Below are positions 1-7,688 of a stretch of DNA of 64,000 nucleotides, piece after piece. Under the pieces are notes generated by a model. The model made no database searches, was not told the DNA's origin, and saw nothing but the letters and a program-made list of their open reading frames with translations. Within the stretch, counting starts at the first letter, position 1. Each line of letters opens with the position of its first letter. Made by a program: the position numbers and the translations under genes. The stretch spans positions 2,356,001 to 2,420,000 of the forward strand of contig NZ_AP021874.1 of NCBI RefSeq assembly GCF_009688945.1, read 5' to 3'. The DNA is from Desulfosarcina alkanivorans (lineage in GTDB: Bacteria > Desulfobacterota > Desulfobacteria > Desulfobacterales > Desulfosarcinaceae).

Positions 1-1
1 A

Positions 2-394
2 GACCTTCTCCAGATCGTCATTGAACGGATCGTCGGAGTTCCTTCGAAAGAATTGACGTCGATGGTAAAGGCGCAGATTCACCACACACCGGGACTCGCC
101 TACCCCTGGCCCGGAAATGTCCGCGAGCTTGAGCAGGCCGCACGGCGCATTCTGATGAAACAGGACTACACCCCGATGCCGCCGGAATCACCGTCGAGTC
201 CGGCGGCCTGGCTGCAAACGGGTTTCCAGCGACAGGACATGACTGCCAGGGCCCTGGTCGCCGGCTATTGCCTCATGCTGCACCAGCAGCACCAGACCAT
301 TGAAGCGGTTGCGCGGATCACCGGACTTGACCGACGGACGGCCAAGAAACACATCGAAGAAGGCAAACACCTGTTTGTTCCGGGAAGGCGTTGA
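2..394 (+). CDS. Sigma-54-dependent transcriptional regulator, C-terminal part (partial at window edge)
   Basis: The reading frame is open from the first bases of the window, so the start lies upstream. The visible ~130 residues begin at the end of the AAA+ sigma-54 interaction domain, with the hallmark W-P-G-N-V-R-E-L-E. They end in a Fis-type helix-turn-helix (around T-I-E-A-V-A-R-I-T-G-L-D-R-R-T-A-K-K). Such proteins hydrolyse ATP to remodel sigma-54 RNA polymerase at -24/-12 promoters. The N-terminal sensor domain is outside the window, so the signal is unknown. It points away from the gcdA operon, and no sigma-54 promoter was recognised nearby. Confidence 0.88.
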   Translation, partial: DLLQIVIERIVGVPSKELTSMVKAQIHHTPGLAYPWPGNVRELEQAARRILMKQDYTPMPPESPSSPAAWLQTGFQRQDMTARALVAGYCLMLHQQHQTIEAVARITGLDRRTAKKHIEEGKHLFVPGRR

Positions 395-762
395 TAAAGA
401 AATGGGTTTCAGGAATTCAGGGCAGCCCCGTTGAACGAGGCTTGAACACTGATGAAACTTGTGCGTTTTCATACACGTTGAAAAGCAATTAAAATGTCCG
501 AATGACAAACAGGTGCCTGCGCATGTTGGACGATGGACAAAAAAAACTCAACATCTCAGTAGATGTAGGGTGCGTTTTACGAACCAGATCTCAAAATAAC
601 AGTTGTTTTGTTCAATTTTCCCATTCGGTGTTTTTGTTTGAGATTTGATCTTTGAGATTGGTAATTTTTCAATCAGTGCAGTTCCATCCAATAGAGATTT
701 GAGCACTGGTGAAACGATGCCCGAGATGAAGTTTCATAAGCGGGATATCGTTCCCCCTGGCG
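395..762. other. Intergenic region without recognised gene
   Basis: This stretch separates the regulator end from the convergent gcdA terminator. The only open frames here run antisense into gcdA and lack a ribosome binding site or family resemblance. No tRNA, repeat or convincing promoter was seen. Confidence 0.5.
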
Positions 763-802
763 AAAAAACGGACGCCGCACCTGTGGCCGCGCCCGTTTTT
801 AT
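763..802 (-). terminator. Rho-independent terminator of the gdh-CMD-gcdA operon
   Basis: Read on the minus strand, an A/C-G-G-G-C-G rich arm pairs with G-C-G-T-C-C-G and is followed by a run of six T. It begins about 20 nt after the gcdA stop codon, which fits a leftward operon end. Confidence 0.6.
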
Positions 803-821
803 CGTATCAATGGAAGGATCG

Positions 822-2555
822 CTACCCTTTGATCACCCGGGGCGTCAGCATCTGGTGCTGGGGGCAGATGGATTTGGGGTTCTGGTAGACACAGCCGGCA
901 AAGGCGGAAAGATAGCGCCTGATTTCCGACATTTTGACCACCTCGTCCACGAATCCCTTGCGGGCACAATAGCTCGGCCGCGAATAATCGTGATATTCCT
1001 GGGCCATCTGGTTCATCTTGTCGATCACCGGCTGCAGGGGTTTTCCGGCATTCTTCTCCTTGACCAGCCGCCGTGAGAAACTGGCGGCGGCGGCCGTCTC
1101 CCCGTGCATCACGTATATTTCCGTCGTGGCCACGCCCAGGGTCAGGGCGTTGTGCCGGTTGGCCGTGGGCCCGCCCATGACATAATGCGCTGCAGCAGTG
1201 CCCTTGCGCAGCACCATCAGCAACTGGGGCACATCGGTGGACTGGATCGAATAGATCAGGGACTGGCCCAGACCCAGCAGTTCGGCCTTTTCGGCGATGT
1301 CGCCGACGTCAATGCCGGACGTGTCCTGGAACCAGATGATCGGCACCCGGTCACGCCCGCACAGGGTGACGAACTCGTTCATCTTGATCAGGCCCTGACG
1401 GTAGAGCTTACCGCCGATGCCGGGGTAATCGGCATATTCGGGATAGCCTTCACCCAGCCACCCCTGGCGGTTGCCGATGACGCCCATCAGATAGCCATCG
1501 ATCTTGACCAGGCCGGCGTATATCTCGGGCCCGTAACCCGGCTTGAATTCCATGTGTTCACTGCCGTCCACGATGCGTGCCAGTACCTGGTCGAAGTCGT
1601 ATATCTGTTTCTGGTTGTAGGGAACCAGGCGGTATATGTCATCGGCCGGGAAAAGGGGCGCTTTGGGCTCAGCCACCCGAAAAAACTTGGGGTTGTAGGC
1701 CGGGATGTCCTTCATGTAATCCTTCAGGCCGTCGAGCACCTGGGTCTCTTCTTCGTATACATACCTGAAAAAACCGGTGCCGTCGTAGTGAACATCCACT
1801 GACCCCGGCGGTTTGGCTTTGAACTGCTTGGCTGCATTGATAAGGGCCTCGGCGCCCTCTTCGTCAAAAAATCCCTTGGGCGACATGCCGCTGAGGATGC
1901 CGCCGCCGCCCACGGCGATATTGCAGTTCTTGTGGGCGAACAGGACCGTCGGACTGATGGCCTGGTATCCGCCGCCGGCGGGATTGGTGCCATAAATGGC
2001 GGCCAGGATGGGGATGCCGGCCTGGTTCAATTCCGCGTGCCGGAAAAAGGTGGTGCCGCCGCCGCGGCGATCGGCGTAAAATTTTTCCTGCTCGGTCAGC
2101 TTCACCCCGCTGCAGTGGACCAGCCAGACCAGGGGAATGTTCAACCGTTTGGAGAGGTTGGTGATCCGCAGGATATTTTCGTATTGTCCGGGCAGCCAGG
2201 CGCCGGCCAGGACCTTGTTGTCGAAACCGATGATCACTGCCCAGCGCCCCGAGATTTTACCCAGGCCGTCCACCACATTGGTGGTGCCTTCCTCGTTGTC
2301 TTCCGGGTTGTACAGGGAGTGCAGGGGGCACCAGGTCCCCGGATCAACCAGGTAGTTCAGCCGCTGCCACACGGTCATCTGGCCGCGCGCGTTTATCTTT
2401 TCTTCGGAGAATCCCGCCAGCTTGACCTTTTCCGCTTCCTTTTTCAGACTGGATTCGACCTCCCGGAGTTGCTTGACATTCTCTTCAGCGCTCTTGATCT
2501 GTCCGGCATTCATCTCTCGGCCAAAAACCGGCATTTTTTCAAAATACGGTCTCAT
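822..2555 (-). CDS. gcdA: Glutaconyl-CoA decarboxylase, alpha (carboxyltransferase) subunit
   Basis: This is a 577-residue acyl-CoA carboxyltransferase of the GcdA type, about the family length (~587). It has two crotonase-fold carboxyltransferase halves with glycine-rich oxyanion segments (N-P-A-G-G-G-Y and G-G-G-G-I-L-S-G-M near residues 190-225; V-M-G-G-P-T-A-N near 460). In the Na+-pumping enzyme this subunit moves the carboxyl group of glutaconyl-CoA to a biotin carrier, giving crotonyl-CoA. The ATG at 2555 follows GGGGAG with 7 nt spacing; an upstream in-frame TTG is less likely. It is the last gene of the operon after gdh, which makes glutaconyl-CoA. The beta pump, gamma biotin carrier and delta subunits are not in this window and must be encoded elsewhere. 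Methylmalonyl-CoA-type carboxyltransferase is the alternative, but the Gdh neighbour favours GcdA. Confidence 0.87.
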   Translation of the reverse strand: MRPYFEKMPVFGREMNAGQIKSAEENVKQLREVESSLKKEAEKVKLAGFSEEKINARGQMTVWQRLNYLVDPGTWCPLHSLYNPEDNEEGTTNVVDGLGKISGRWAVIIGFDNKVLAGAWLPGQYENILRITNLSKRLNIPLVWLVHCSGVKLTEQEKFYADRRGGGTTFFRHAELNQAGIPILAAIYGTNPAGGGYQAISPTVLFAHKNCNIAVGGGGILSGMSPKGFFDEEGAEALINAAKQFKAKPPGSVDVHYDGTGFFRYVYEEETQVLDGLKDYMKDIPAYNPKFFRVAEPKAPLFPADDIYRLVPYNQKQIYDFDQVLARIVDGSEHMEFKPGYGPEIYAGLVKIDGYLMGVIGNRQGWLGEGYPEYADYPGIGGKLYRQGLIKMNEFVTLCGRDRVPIIWFQDTSGIDVGDIAEKAELLGLGQSLIYSIQSTDVPQLLMVLRKGTAAAHYVMGGPTANRHNALTLGVATTEIYVMHGETAAAASFSRRLVKEKNAGKPLQPVIDKMNQMAQEYHDYSRPSYCARKGFVDEVVKMSEIRRYLSAFAGCVYQNPKSICPQHQMLTPRVIKG

Positions 2556-2602
2556 GGTTTCACTCCCCAATCGGTTAAAGTGTTTGGAATAGAATCTATT
2601 CT

Positions 2603-2995
2603 TTACTCAGCGATGGGCCACTGGCCCCTCTCTTTCAATACGTCTCTGAGCACCTTTAAAGCCGTATTCACCGTAGGGATGCCACCGTAGGTGAAAGTTT
2701 GAAAAATCACCTCGGCAATTTCCGGGGCCGTGCAGCCGACATTCAATGCCGCCTGGATGTGCAACTTGAGTTCCTCAGGCCGTGACAACACGGTCAACAC
2801 GGCCACCGTAACCAGTTGCCGTGTCGGATGGGGAATCTTCTCCCGGGCATAAAGCTTGCCGGTGATAAAAAGGGATAAATCCTTTCCCAGATACTTATCA
2901 AAGGATCGCCACAATTCGAAAGGTTTTTCTCCTTCGACCCCGTTGAAATATAGCGAACCGGTGGCCTTTGTTTTTTCGACGATATCGTCACTCAC
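2603..2995 (-). CDS. Carboxymuconolactone decarboxylase (CMD) family protein
   Basis: This ~130-residue all-helical protein has the CMD/AhpD-like core (T-R-Q-L-V-T-V-A-V-L-T followed by H-I-Q-A-A-L-N-V-G-C-T). Only one cysteine is seen in the core, so the C-x-x-C of peroxidase-active AhpD is missing. That favours a decarboxylase/lactonase-like or cofactor role over thiol peroxidase. A GTG at 2995 lies 9 nt after AAAGGA and is preferred to the TTG 18 nt upstream, which overlaps that site. It sits between gdh and gcdA, so it is probably co-regulated with glutaryl-CoA breakdown. Its substrate is unknown. Confidence 0.75.
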   Translation of the reverse strand: MSDDIVEKTKATGSLYFNGVEGEKPFELWRSFDKYLGKDLSLFITGKLYAREKIPHPTRQLVTVAVLTVLSRPEELKLHIQAALNVGCTAPEIAEVIFQTFTYGGIPTVNTALKVLRDVLKERGQWPIAE

Positions 2996-3182
2996 GGCAT
3001 GAAGTCCTTTCAACGTTTTGGTTGGAAACGGCAGGCTGGGAGACGGATCAATCGTTTCGGCACCGACTCAGCTGATACGATCCCCCAATCCCGATGTCAG
3101 AGGTCGGAGATACTAATTCTGTTCGCACCAATCCCCCGATCCCTTTAAGCAACGTTTTATTCGGAAGTGGTCGGTCGAGGTT

Positions 3183-3265
3183 CGGATCAAGGTCGCAGCA
3201 TGCTTGCAACCGCAGGCGTAGCAGCGCTGCGTCGAGGATTGTAAGCATGTGAGAACGCCGATCCG
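3183..3265. repeat. Long imperfect inverted repeat between gdh and the CMD gene
   Basis: Nested arms are visible: CGGATC at 3183-3188 with GATCCG at 3260-3265, and an 11-nt arm CATGCTTGCAA at 3199 with TTGTAAGCATG at 3239 (one mismatch). The centre also contains CGCAG/CTGCG pairing. It lies in an unusually long (~300 nt) intercistronic gap of an otherwise compact operon. It may be a dispersed palindromic element or an mRNA processing or attenuation structure. Confidence 0.45.
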
Positions 3266-3297
3266 GGCCGCAAGATGCCTCTTCCGGGTGAAACGGT

Positions 3298-4461
3298 TTA
3301 GCGGTTGGCCTTGCGATACCCCAGCTGATCCAGGGCGATGATCCACTTGCAGATGTTCGCCGAGCCCTCCACCATGTAGTAGGTCGGCGTATCCCGGTAG
3401 ATGCGGGCCACCGGGTACTCGGTCGAGTAGCCGTAGGCCCCCAGGATGCGCATGGCGTAATTGGAACACTTATTGACCGCCTCTCCGGCAAAGTATTTGG
3501 CCTTGGCCACATCCAGGCCGTTGTTGAGCCGGCCCTGGTCCTTGGCCCAGGCCGCCTTGTAGACCAGCAGGCGGGCCGCGTCGACCTCCGTGGCCATCTG
3601 GGCCACCATATCCTGGTTCATCTGGAACTGGCCGATCGGCTTGCCGAACTGCTTGCGGTCGTTGCAGTATTTGGATACCACATCCAGGCAGGCCTGGGCC
3701 ACGCCCACCGCACCGGCCGCGGCCGACAAACGGGTCTGGTTCAATGAACCGAATACGATCTTGGCGCCCATGCCCGGTTTGCCCAGAATGTTCTCTTTGG
3801 GTACCCGGGTATTGTCAAGAAACACCTCGCCGGTCGGCGAACTGAACGAGCCCATCTTGTCCAGACGGGTGGTCTTGACCCCGTTGAAGGTCTTGGGCTC
3901 GATCACGAAGGCCGACAGCCCCTTGGAACCGGCGTCGATGTCCGTGTAGGCGTAGTAGATCAGGACGTCGGCCACCTCCGCGTTGGAAATCCAGGTCTTG
4001 GAGCCGTTGAGCAGCCAGTGGTCGCCCTTGTCTTCAGCCGTGCTGGTCATGGCCATCACATCCGAACCGGCGTCCGGTTCGGTGATGCCGAAGCCACCGA
4101 TCAGGTCGGCCGTGCACAGCCCCGGGATGTACTTCTTTTTCAGGGCTTCCGTTCCGTAGGTCAAAATCGTGAAGGCGCAGCCGAGCACCTGCATGTTGAC
4201 CTGCACCCGCAGCGAACTGCACACCCGGGCAATCTCTTCGGTGACGATCATGGCCGCCATCCAGCCCATGTCCTCGCCCTCGTATTCCTCCGGAATCACC
4301 GTGCCCCAGAACCCCAGCTCGCCCATGGGCTTGATGACCTCTTTGTATGGAAAGTAGTGCGCTTCGTCCCACTGGTCCACATTGGGCGCGATCTTCTTGG
4401 TGGCGAATTCGCGCACCGCCTTGCGAAGCATCTCCAGTTCCTTGCTCAGTTGAAAATCCAT
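3298..4461 (-). CDS. gdh: Glutaryl-CoA dehydrogenase, probably non-decarboxylating type
   Basis: This is a 387-residue acyl-CoA dehydrogenase. The FAD-binding G-F-G-I-T-E-P-D-A-G-S-D motif lies near 128-139, the substrate/FAD segment R-Q-F-G-K-P-I-G near 275, and the C-terminal Y-M-V-E-G-S-A-N-I-C-K carries the expected catalytic glutamate. From memory it matches the Desulfococcus multivorans enzyme almost throughout. That enzyme oxidises glutaryl-CoA to glutaconyl-CoA without decarboxylation, passing electrons to ETF. A separate decarboxylase subunit gene (gcdA) in the same operon supports this reading. AAAGGAG precedes the ATG. It is the first gene of the operon, behind a -35/-10 promoter and a palindromic operator candidate. 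A normal decarboxylating Gdh cannot be excluded without checking active-site residues. Confidence 0.88.
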   Translation of the reverse strand: MDFQLSKELEMLRKAVREFATKKIAPNVDQWDEAHYFPYKEVIKPMGELGFWGTVIPEEYEGEDMGWMAAMIVTEEIARVCSSLRVQVNMQVLGCAFTILTYGTEALKKKYIPGLCTADLIGGFGITEPDAGSDVMAMTSTAEDKGDHWLLNGSKTWISNAEVADVLIYYAYTDIDAGSKGLSAFVIEPKTFNGVKTTRLDKMGSFSSPTGEVFLDNTRVPKENILGKPGMGAKIVFGSLNQTRLSAAAGAVGVAQACLDVVSKYCNDRKQFGKPIGQFQMNQDMVAQMATEVDAARLLVYKAAWAKDQGRLNNGLDVAKAKYFAGEAVNKCSNYAMRILGAYGYSTEYPVARIYRDTPTYYMVEGSANICKWIIALDQLGYRKANR

Positions 4462-4557
4462 GAGATCTCCTTTCAGGCCGACGCGAGCCGTTATCCATCA
4501 GCTGGTCGCAACAGGTGGATGGCAACCATAGTGAGAAAGGCCGGTTGTTTCGCCATA

Positions 4558-4572
4558 CAAAACAGCGTTTTG
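4558..4572. promoter_or_regulatory. Palindromic operator candidate 1 (gdh side), IclR-type
   Basis: The sequence CAAAACAGCGTTTTG is a perfect 6-3-6 palindrome. It begins immediately downstream of the gdh -10 box, so bound protein would cover the transcription start and repress gdh. A near copy lies before iclR. IclR-family proteins such as KdgR bind similar A-A-A-C-A-n-Y-G-T-T-T palindromes. Confidence 0.6.
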
Positions 4573-4601
4573 TTTATAGCAGACGATGCCCGCCTTTTCA
4601 A
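4573..4601 (-). promoter_or_regulatory. Sigma-70-type promoter of gdh operon
   Basis: On the minus strand TTGAAA (4596-4601) and TATAAA (4573-4578) are separated by exactly 17 nt. The gdh start codon is about 110 nt downstream. The palindrome at 4558-4572 abuts the -10 box. Confidence 0.65.
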
Positions 4602-4756
4602 GAATTTTGCATGGGGGGATCTCAAGGTCCTCCTGCAAAAATAACGATCAGATCGGGTTTTTAAAAAATATTCCGGCCCGCGTCCCACCCCATTTTCACG
4701 ATAAAAAAGCGGAAATGGCTTGACAAGCCGGGCCCCTTGTTGGCACACCACAAAGA

Positions 4757-4771
4757 CAAAACAGTGTTTTA
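4757..4771. promoter_or_regulatory. Palindromic operator candidate 2 (iclR side)
   Basis: CAAAACAGTGTTTTA shares 13 of 15 bases with operator candidate 1 and holds a 13-bp palindrome (AAAAC-AGT-GTTTT). It lies 24 nt before the iclR start codon, which suits autoregulation. The two centres are about 199 bp apart, so looping is possible. Confidence 0.55.
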
Positions 4772-4794
4772 TATAACGAGACAATCGGAAAGCC

Positions 4795-5556
4795 ATGAAT
4801 GCCGTCGAAAAAGCCCTTGAGATACTGATCGCCTTCCAGAGCGACCATCCCACATGGGGGGTTCGGGAATTGAGCGCACATCTGGGCTTCAGCCCGGCAA
4901 CGGTCCAGCGCATTCTCCAGTCGCTCAAAGGGTATGGCTTTGTCCAGCAGGATCAGGCGACCCGCCACTATCGGCTGGGCCACGTATATTTCAATTTCCT
5001 GCATACCCTCCAAAGTGCGTTTCCCGTCAAGAGATCAGCCACGCCTCACATGCAGCGGCTTTTATCCCAAACCCGGGAGACTGTTCACCTCAATGTCATC
5101 GATGGCCATGAGCGCATCTGCATTGACACACTGGAATCGTTTCAGCCTCTGAAAGCCAGCATGCCCGTCGGCAGCCGTTCCCCGCTGCATGCCGGCGCAT
5201 CTTCCAAATGCCTGCTGGCCTATTCCAGCCGGACCTTCCTCGACACCTACCTCCAGCGGGCCAAATTAAAGGCGCTCACTGACAGCACGATCACTGAAAA
5301 AACTAAACTGGAAACGGAAATCCAGCACATTCGTTCCACGGGGTATGCCCTCAGTCTGGAGGAACGAAACCCGGGAATAGGCTCGATCAGCGCACCGGTA
5401 TTCGACCATAAGGGCCTGCTGGTTGGTGCCATCAGCCTGGCGATCCCGGAAATCCGCTTCCGGGATGCTGAGCACCGGTCTTTTTGCCTGACGGGAATTC
5501 TCAAAGCCACCGCCGATCTATCCAGGGAATTGGGCTACCGGGCACAGGGGCGCTAA
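4795..5556 (+). CDS. IclR-family transcriptional regulator
   Basis: This 253-residue protein has an N-terminal winged helix (residues ~1-65: A-V-E-K-A-L-E-I-L, then L-G-F-S-P-A-T-V-Q-R-I-L). It is followed by the IclR effector domain (~75-245) with typical segments such as R-E-T-V-H-L and H-A-G-A-S-S-K-C-L-L-A. It is transcribed divergently from the gdh operon, and palindromes lie before both genes. It is therefore the probable local repressor of glutaryl-CoA catabolism and of itself. The TRAP genes downstream on the opposite strand may belong to the same regulon, although no matching palindrome was found before dctP. The effector is unknown. Confidence 0.9.
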   Translation: MNAVEKALEILIAFQSDHPTWGVRELSAHLGFSPATVQRILQSLKGYGFVQQDQATRHYRLGHVYFNFLHTLQSAFPVKRSATPHMQRLLSQTRETVHLNVIDGHERICIDTLESFQPLKASMPVGSRSPLHAGASSKCLLAYSSRTFLDTYLQRAKLKALTDSTITEKTKLETEIQHIRSTGYALSLEERNPGIGSISAPVFDHKGLLVGAISLAIPEIRFRDAEHRSFCLTGILKATADLSRELGYRAQGR

Positions 5557-5621
5557 AAATGGTTTCCCCTTCTCTTTAGGCCGACGGCGAGAATGACGGC
5601 AATCATCCCTTCTGCCTGAGC

Positions 5622-5661
5622 AAAAAAAAACCTTCGAAGGTTTCAAGTTCGAAGGTTTTTC
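5622..5661. terminator. Bidirectional terminator between iclR and dctM
   Basis: A 13-bp perfect stem (AAAAACCTTCGAA at 5626-5638 with its complement at 5648-5660) has A and T tracts on both sides. It can end both the rightward iclR and the leftward TRAP transcript. Confidence 0.8.
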
Positions 5662-5681
5662 AGATGATGGGGAACATAAAC

Positions 5682-6974
5682 TTATATAAACCCCATCATT
5701 TTAGGAAACCACAACACCACATCGGGGAAAAAGGTCATCAGCAGAAGGACAACAATCTGAATGAAAATAAAGGGTGCCACGGCCTTGGAGACATAGATCA
5801 AATCCCGGTTGGCAATCGCCCCCGTAATGTACAGGCTGACCCCCATGGGCGGCGTGCAGTAGCCGATTGCCAGATTCACCGTCATGATCAGCCCAAAATG
5901 CATCCAGTTGATGTCGAATGCATCCAGCATGGGGAGAAACACGGGGCCAAGGATCATGGTGGCCGAAATAATGTCCATGAACATACCGACAACCAGCAAC
6001 AGCGCGTTCATGGCAACCAGGAACAGCACCGGCGATGTGATGGCGGAAAGAACGGTTTCCGTAATACGGCCGGGTATGTCTTCCAGGGTCAGCAAACGGC
6101 CGAAACAGGTCGCACCGGCAACGATGATCAGCAGAGTCGCCGAAGTGACCGCCGAATTGACGGTAATCTGTTTGACCTGGCTGATTTTCATGGACTTGTG
6201 GATGAACAATTCCACAATAAAGGCATAGATGCAGGCGACCACGGCCGCCTCGTTGGCGGTGAAGACGCCGGAAAAAATGCCGCCGAAAATGATCACCGGC
6301 AGCATCAGGGACCAGAAGCCCTCCCTGAACACGGCAATGGTATCCTTGAACGACGGAACCGGCATCCGCACAATCTCTTTTTTCTTTCTGAAGAAAAGAT
6401 ATGAATAGAGGCACACCAGGGACATGATCAGCATGCCGGGTATAAATCCGGTCAGAAACAGTCCCTCGAGACTGACATTGCTGATCATGGAATAAAGAAT
6501 CATACCAATGCTCGGCGGAATGATCACCCCAAGATTGGGTGATGTGGTCATGAGCCCCAACGTATATTTTTCCGGGTAACCATTGTCCAACAGTGCCGGA
6601 ATCATGAATCCGCCTAAGGCGACGACGGTGGCGACGGTTGAACCGGAGATGGCACCGAACAGTCCACAGGCAAGCACACCGGCCATTCCCAGCCCACCGG
6701 GCAGCCAGCTGACCAGGGCATTGGCCACTTTGATCAACTTTTCGACAATTGACCCGGCGGTCATGATGTTTCCGCATAGAATGAAAAACAGCACCACCAC
6801 CAGTGCAAAATTATCCATGCTACGGAAAATGGTTTGAAACAACAAAAGCAGGGGAAGATCGGTAAACAGTAAAAATCCGAGAACGGCGGTAAAAAAAAGG
6901 CACATGAAGACGGGGATATAAGTGGCCATACACCCCAGCAGGATCAGCATTATGATGATGTCGCTCAACTGCAT
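5682..6974 (-). CDS. dctM: TRAP transporter large permease, DctM type
   Basis: This ~430-residue polytopic membrane protein reads as DctM throughout. Features include the G-L-F-G-A-I-S-G-S-T-V-A-T-V segment, the P-P-S-I-G-M-I-L-Y segment and the C-terminal Y-C-T-P-P-M-G-V-S-L-Y segment. About 11-12 hydrophobic helices are evident. It forms the Na+-coupled translocation channel with DctQ and takes substrate from the periplasmic DctP. A well-placed AAGGAG precedes the ATG. It is the last gene of the dctP-dctQ-dctM operon. The substrate is probably an organic acid; glutarate or an aromatic acid is a guess from the neighbours. Confidence 0.93.
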   Translation of the reverse strand: MQLSDIIIMLILLGCMATYIPVFMCLFFTAVLGFLLFTDLPLLLLFQTIFRSMDNFALVVVLFFILCGNIMTAGSIVEKLIKVANALVSWLPGGLGMAGVLACGLFGAISGSTVATVVALGGFMIPALLDNGYPEKYTLGLMTTSPNLGVIIPPSIGMILYSMISNVSLEGLFLTGFIPGMLIMSLVCLYSYLFFRKKKEIVRMPVPSFKDTIAVFREGFWSLMLPVIIFGGIFSGVFTANEAAVVACIYAFIVELFIHKSMKISQVKQITVNSAVTSATLLIIVAGATCFGRLLTLEDIPGRITETVLSAITSPVLFLVAMNALLLVVGMFMDIISATMILGPVFLPMLDAFDINWMHFGLIMTVNLAIGYCTPPMGVSLYITGAIANRDLIYVSKAVAPFIFIQIVVLLLMTFFPDVVLWFPKMMGFI

Positions 6975-7019
6975 ATCGATAGGCTCCTTGGGATTGCCAT
7001 TCCTTGGGTCGGGATTGGT

Positions 7020-7610
7020 TCAGGCATCAACTCGGGATTGCGTGACGTCATGGTGCATGACGAGAAGGGTCCTTAAAAACATCAGGACCCCGGTGAGCGG
7101 TAAAATAGCGTACAGGTAAACCAGCGGTATCTGAAGGATCAAGGTTTTCTGAAAAGTTCTGGCCTGCAGTGCTGCCATTTGCCATCCGTAGTACATCATC
7201 AATGTCGAAAAAATTAAAATGACCCCATTGCTGAAATGGGTCAGCACCGGTTTTAATTTTGGAAGCAACTGCACCGAGGCATCGATCTTGATCATCGATC
7301 GATTTTTGACGGCCACACAACAGCCGATGAAGGTCGTGTAAATAATCACCTCACGAACCAGTTCTTCCGACCATGCGAGAGTGTAATTGAATCCATAGCG
7401 CAGGACCACGTTTAAAAACAGGGCGATCAAGGCAACGCCGACACTAATCAGCAGTGTCCACTCTTCAAACCGGGAAAGCCATCGGTCAATGGTCGTTAAA
7501 ACAGATGACTTGCGCTCACGGCCATAGGGAAATAAAAAGAGAAGAGAAGAAAAAATCACAGCCGTGATTGTGAAAATAAGCGGATAGATCGAGTTACTTG
7601 TCATAAACAT
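7020..7610 (-). CDS. dctQ: TRAP transporter small permease, DctQ type
   Basis: This is a ~196-residue membrane protein with four or five hydrophobic segments. It contains the DctQ motif region (W-S-E-E-L-V-R-E-V-I-I-Y-T-T-F-I-G). An N-terminal extra helix and basic loop (R-E-R-K-S-S) precede the core. The ATG at 7604 is an alternative start with slightly better spacing from AGGGT. It lies between dctP and dctM with 45 nt to dctM, as usual for TRAP operons. Confidence 0.88.
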   Translation of the reverse strand: MFMTSNSIYPLIFTITAVIFSSLLFLFPYGRERKSSVLTTIDRWLSRFEEWTLLISVGVALIALFLNVVLRYGFNYTLAWSEELVREVIIYTTFIGCCVAVKNRSMIKIDASVQLLPKLKPVLTHFSNGVILIFSTLMMYYGWQMAALQARTFQKTLILQIPLVYLYAILPLTGVLMFLRTLLVMHHDVTQSRVDA

Positions 7611-7638
7611 GACCCTATCGAACGAAGTTTATATATGC

Positions 7639-7665
7639 AAGGGGGCCGGCATTGCCGGCCCCCTT
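7639..7665 (-). promoter_or_regulatory. Strong hairpin between dctP and dctQ
   Basis: A perfect 12-bp G+C-rich stem (AAGGGGGCCGGC with its complement, 3-nt loop) follows the dctP stop and lacks a long U tract. Such intercistronic hairpins commonly stabilise upstream mRNA or partly terminate, raising binding protein over permease. That role is inferred here. Confidence 0.65.
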
Positions 7666-7688
7666 TGGTTGACTTGACCCCAATCGTG

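Noticed and set aside
4720..4748. TTGACA at 4720 as iclR -35 box
   Set aside because: The sequence 17 nt downstream (GCACAC) is not a -10 box, so the rightward promoter stays undefined.
4742..4758. Sigma-54 promoter before iclR (TGGCAC at 4742)
   Set aside because: The -12 TTGC element is missing at the required spacing.
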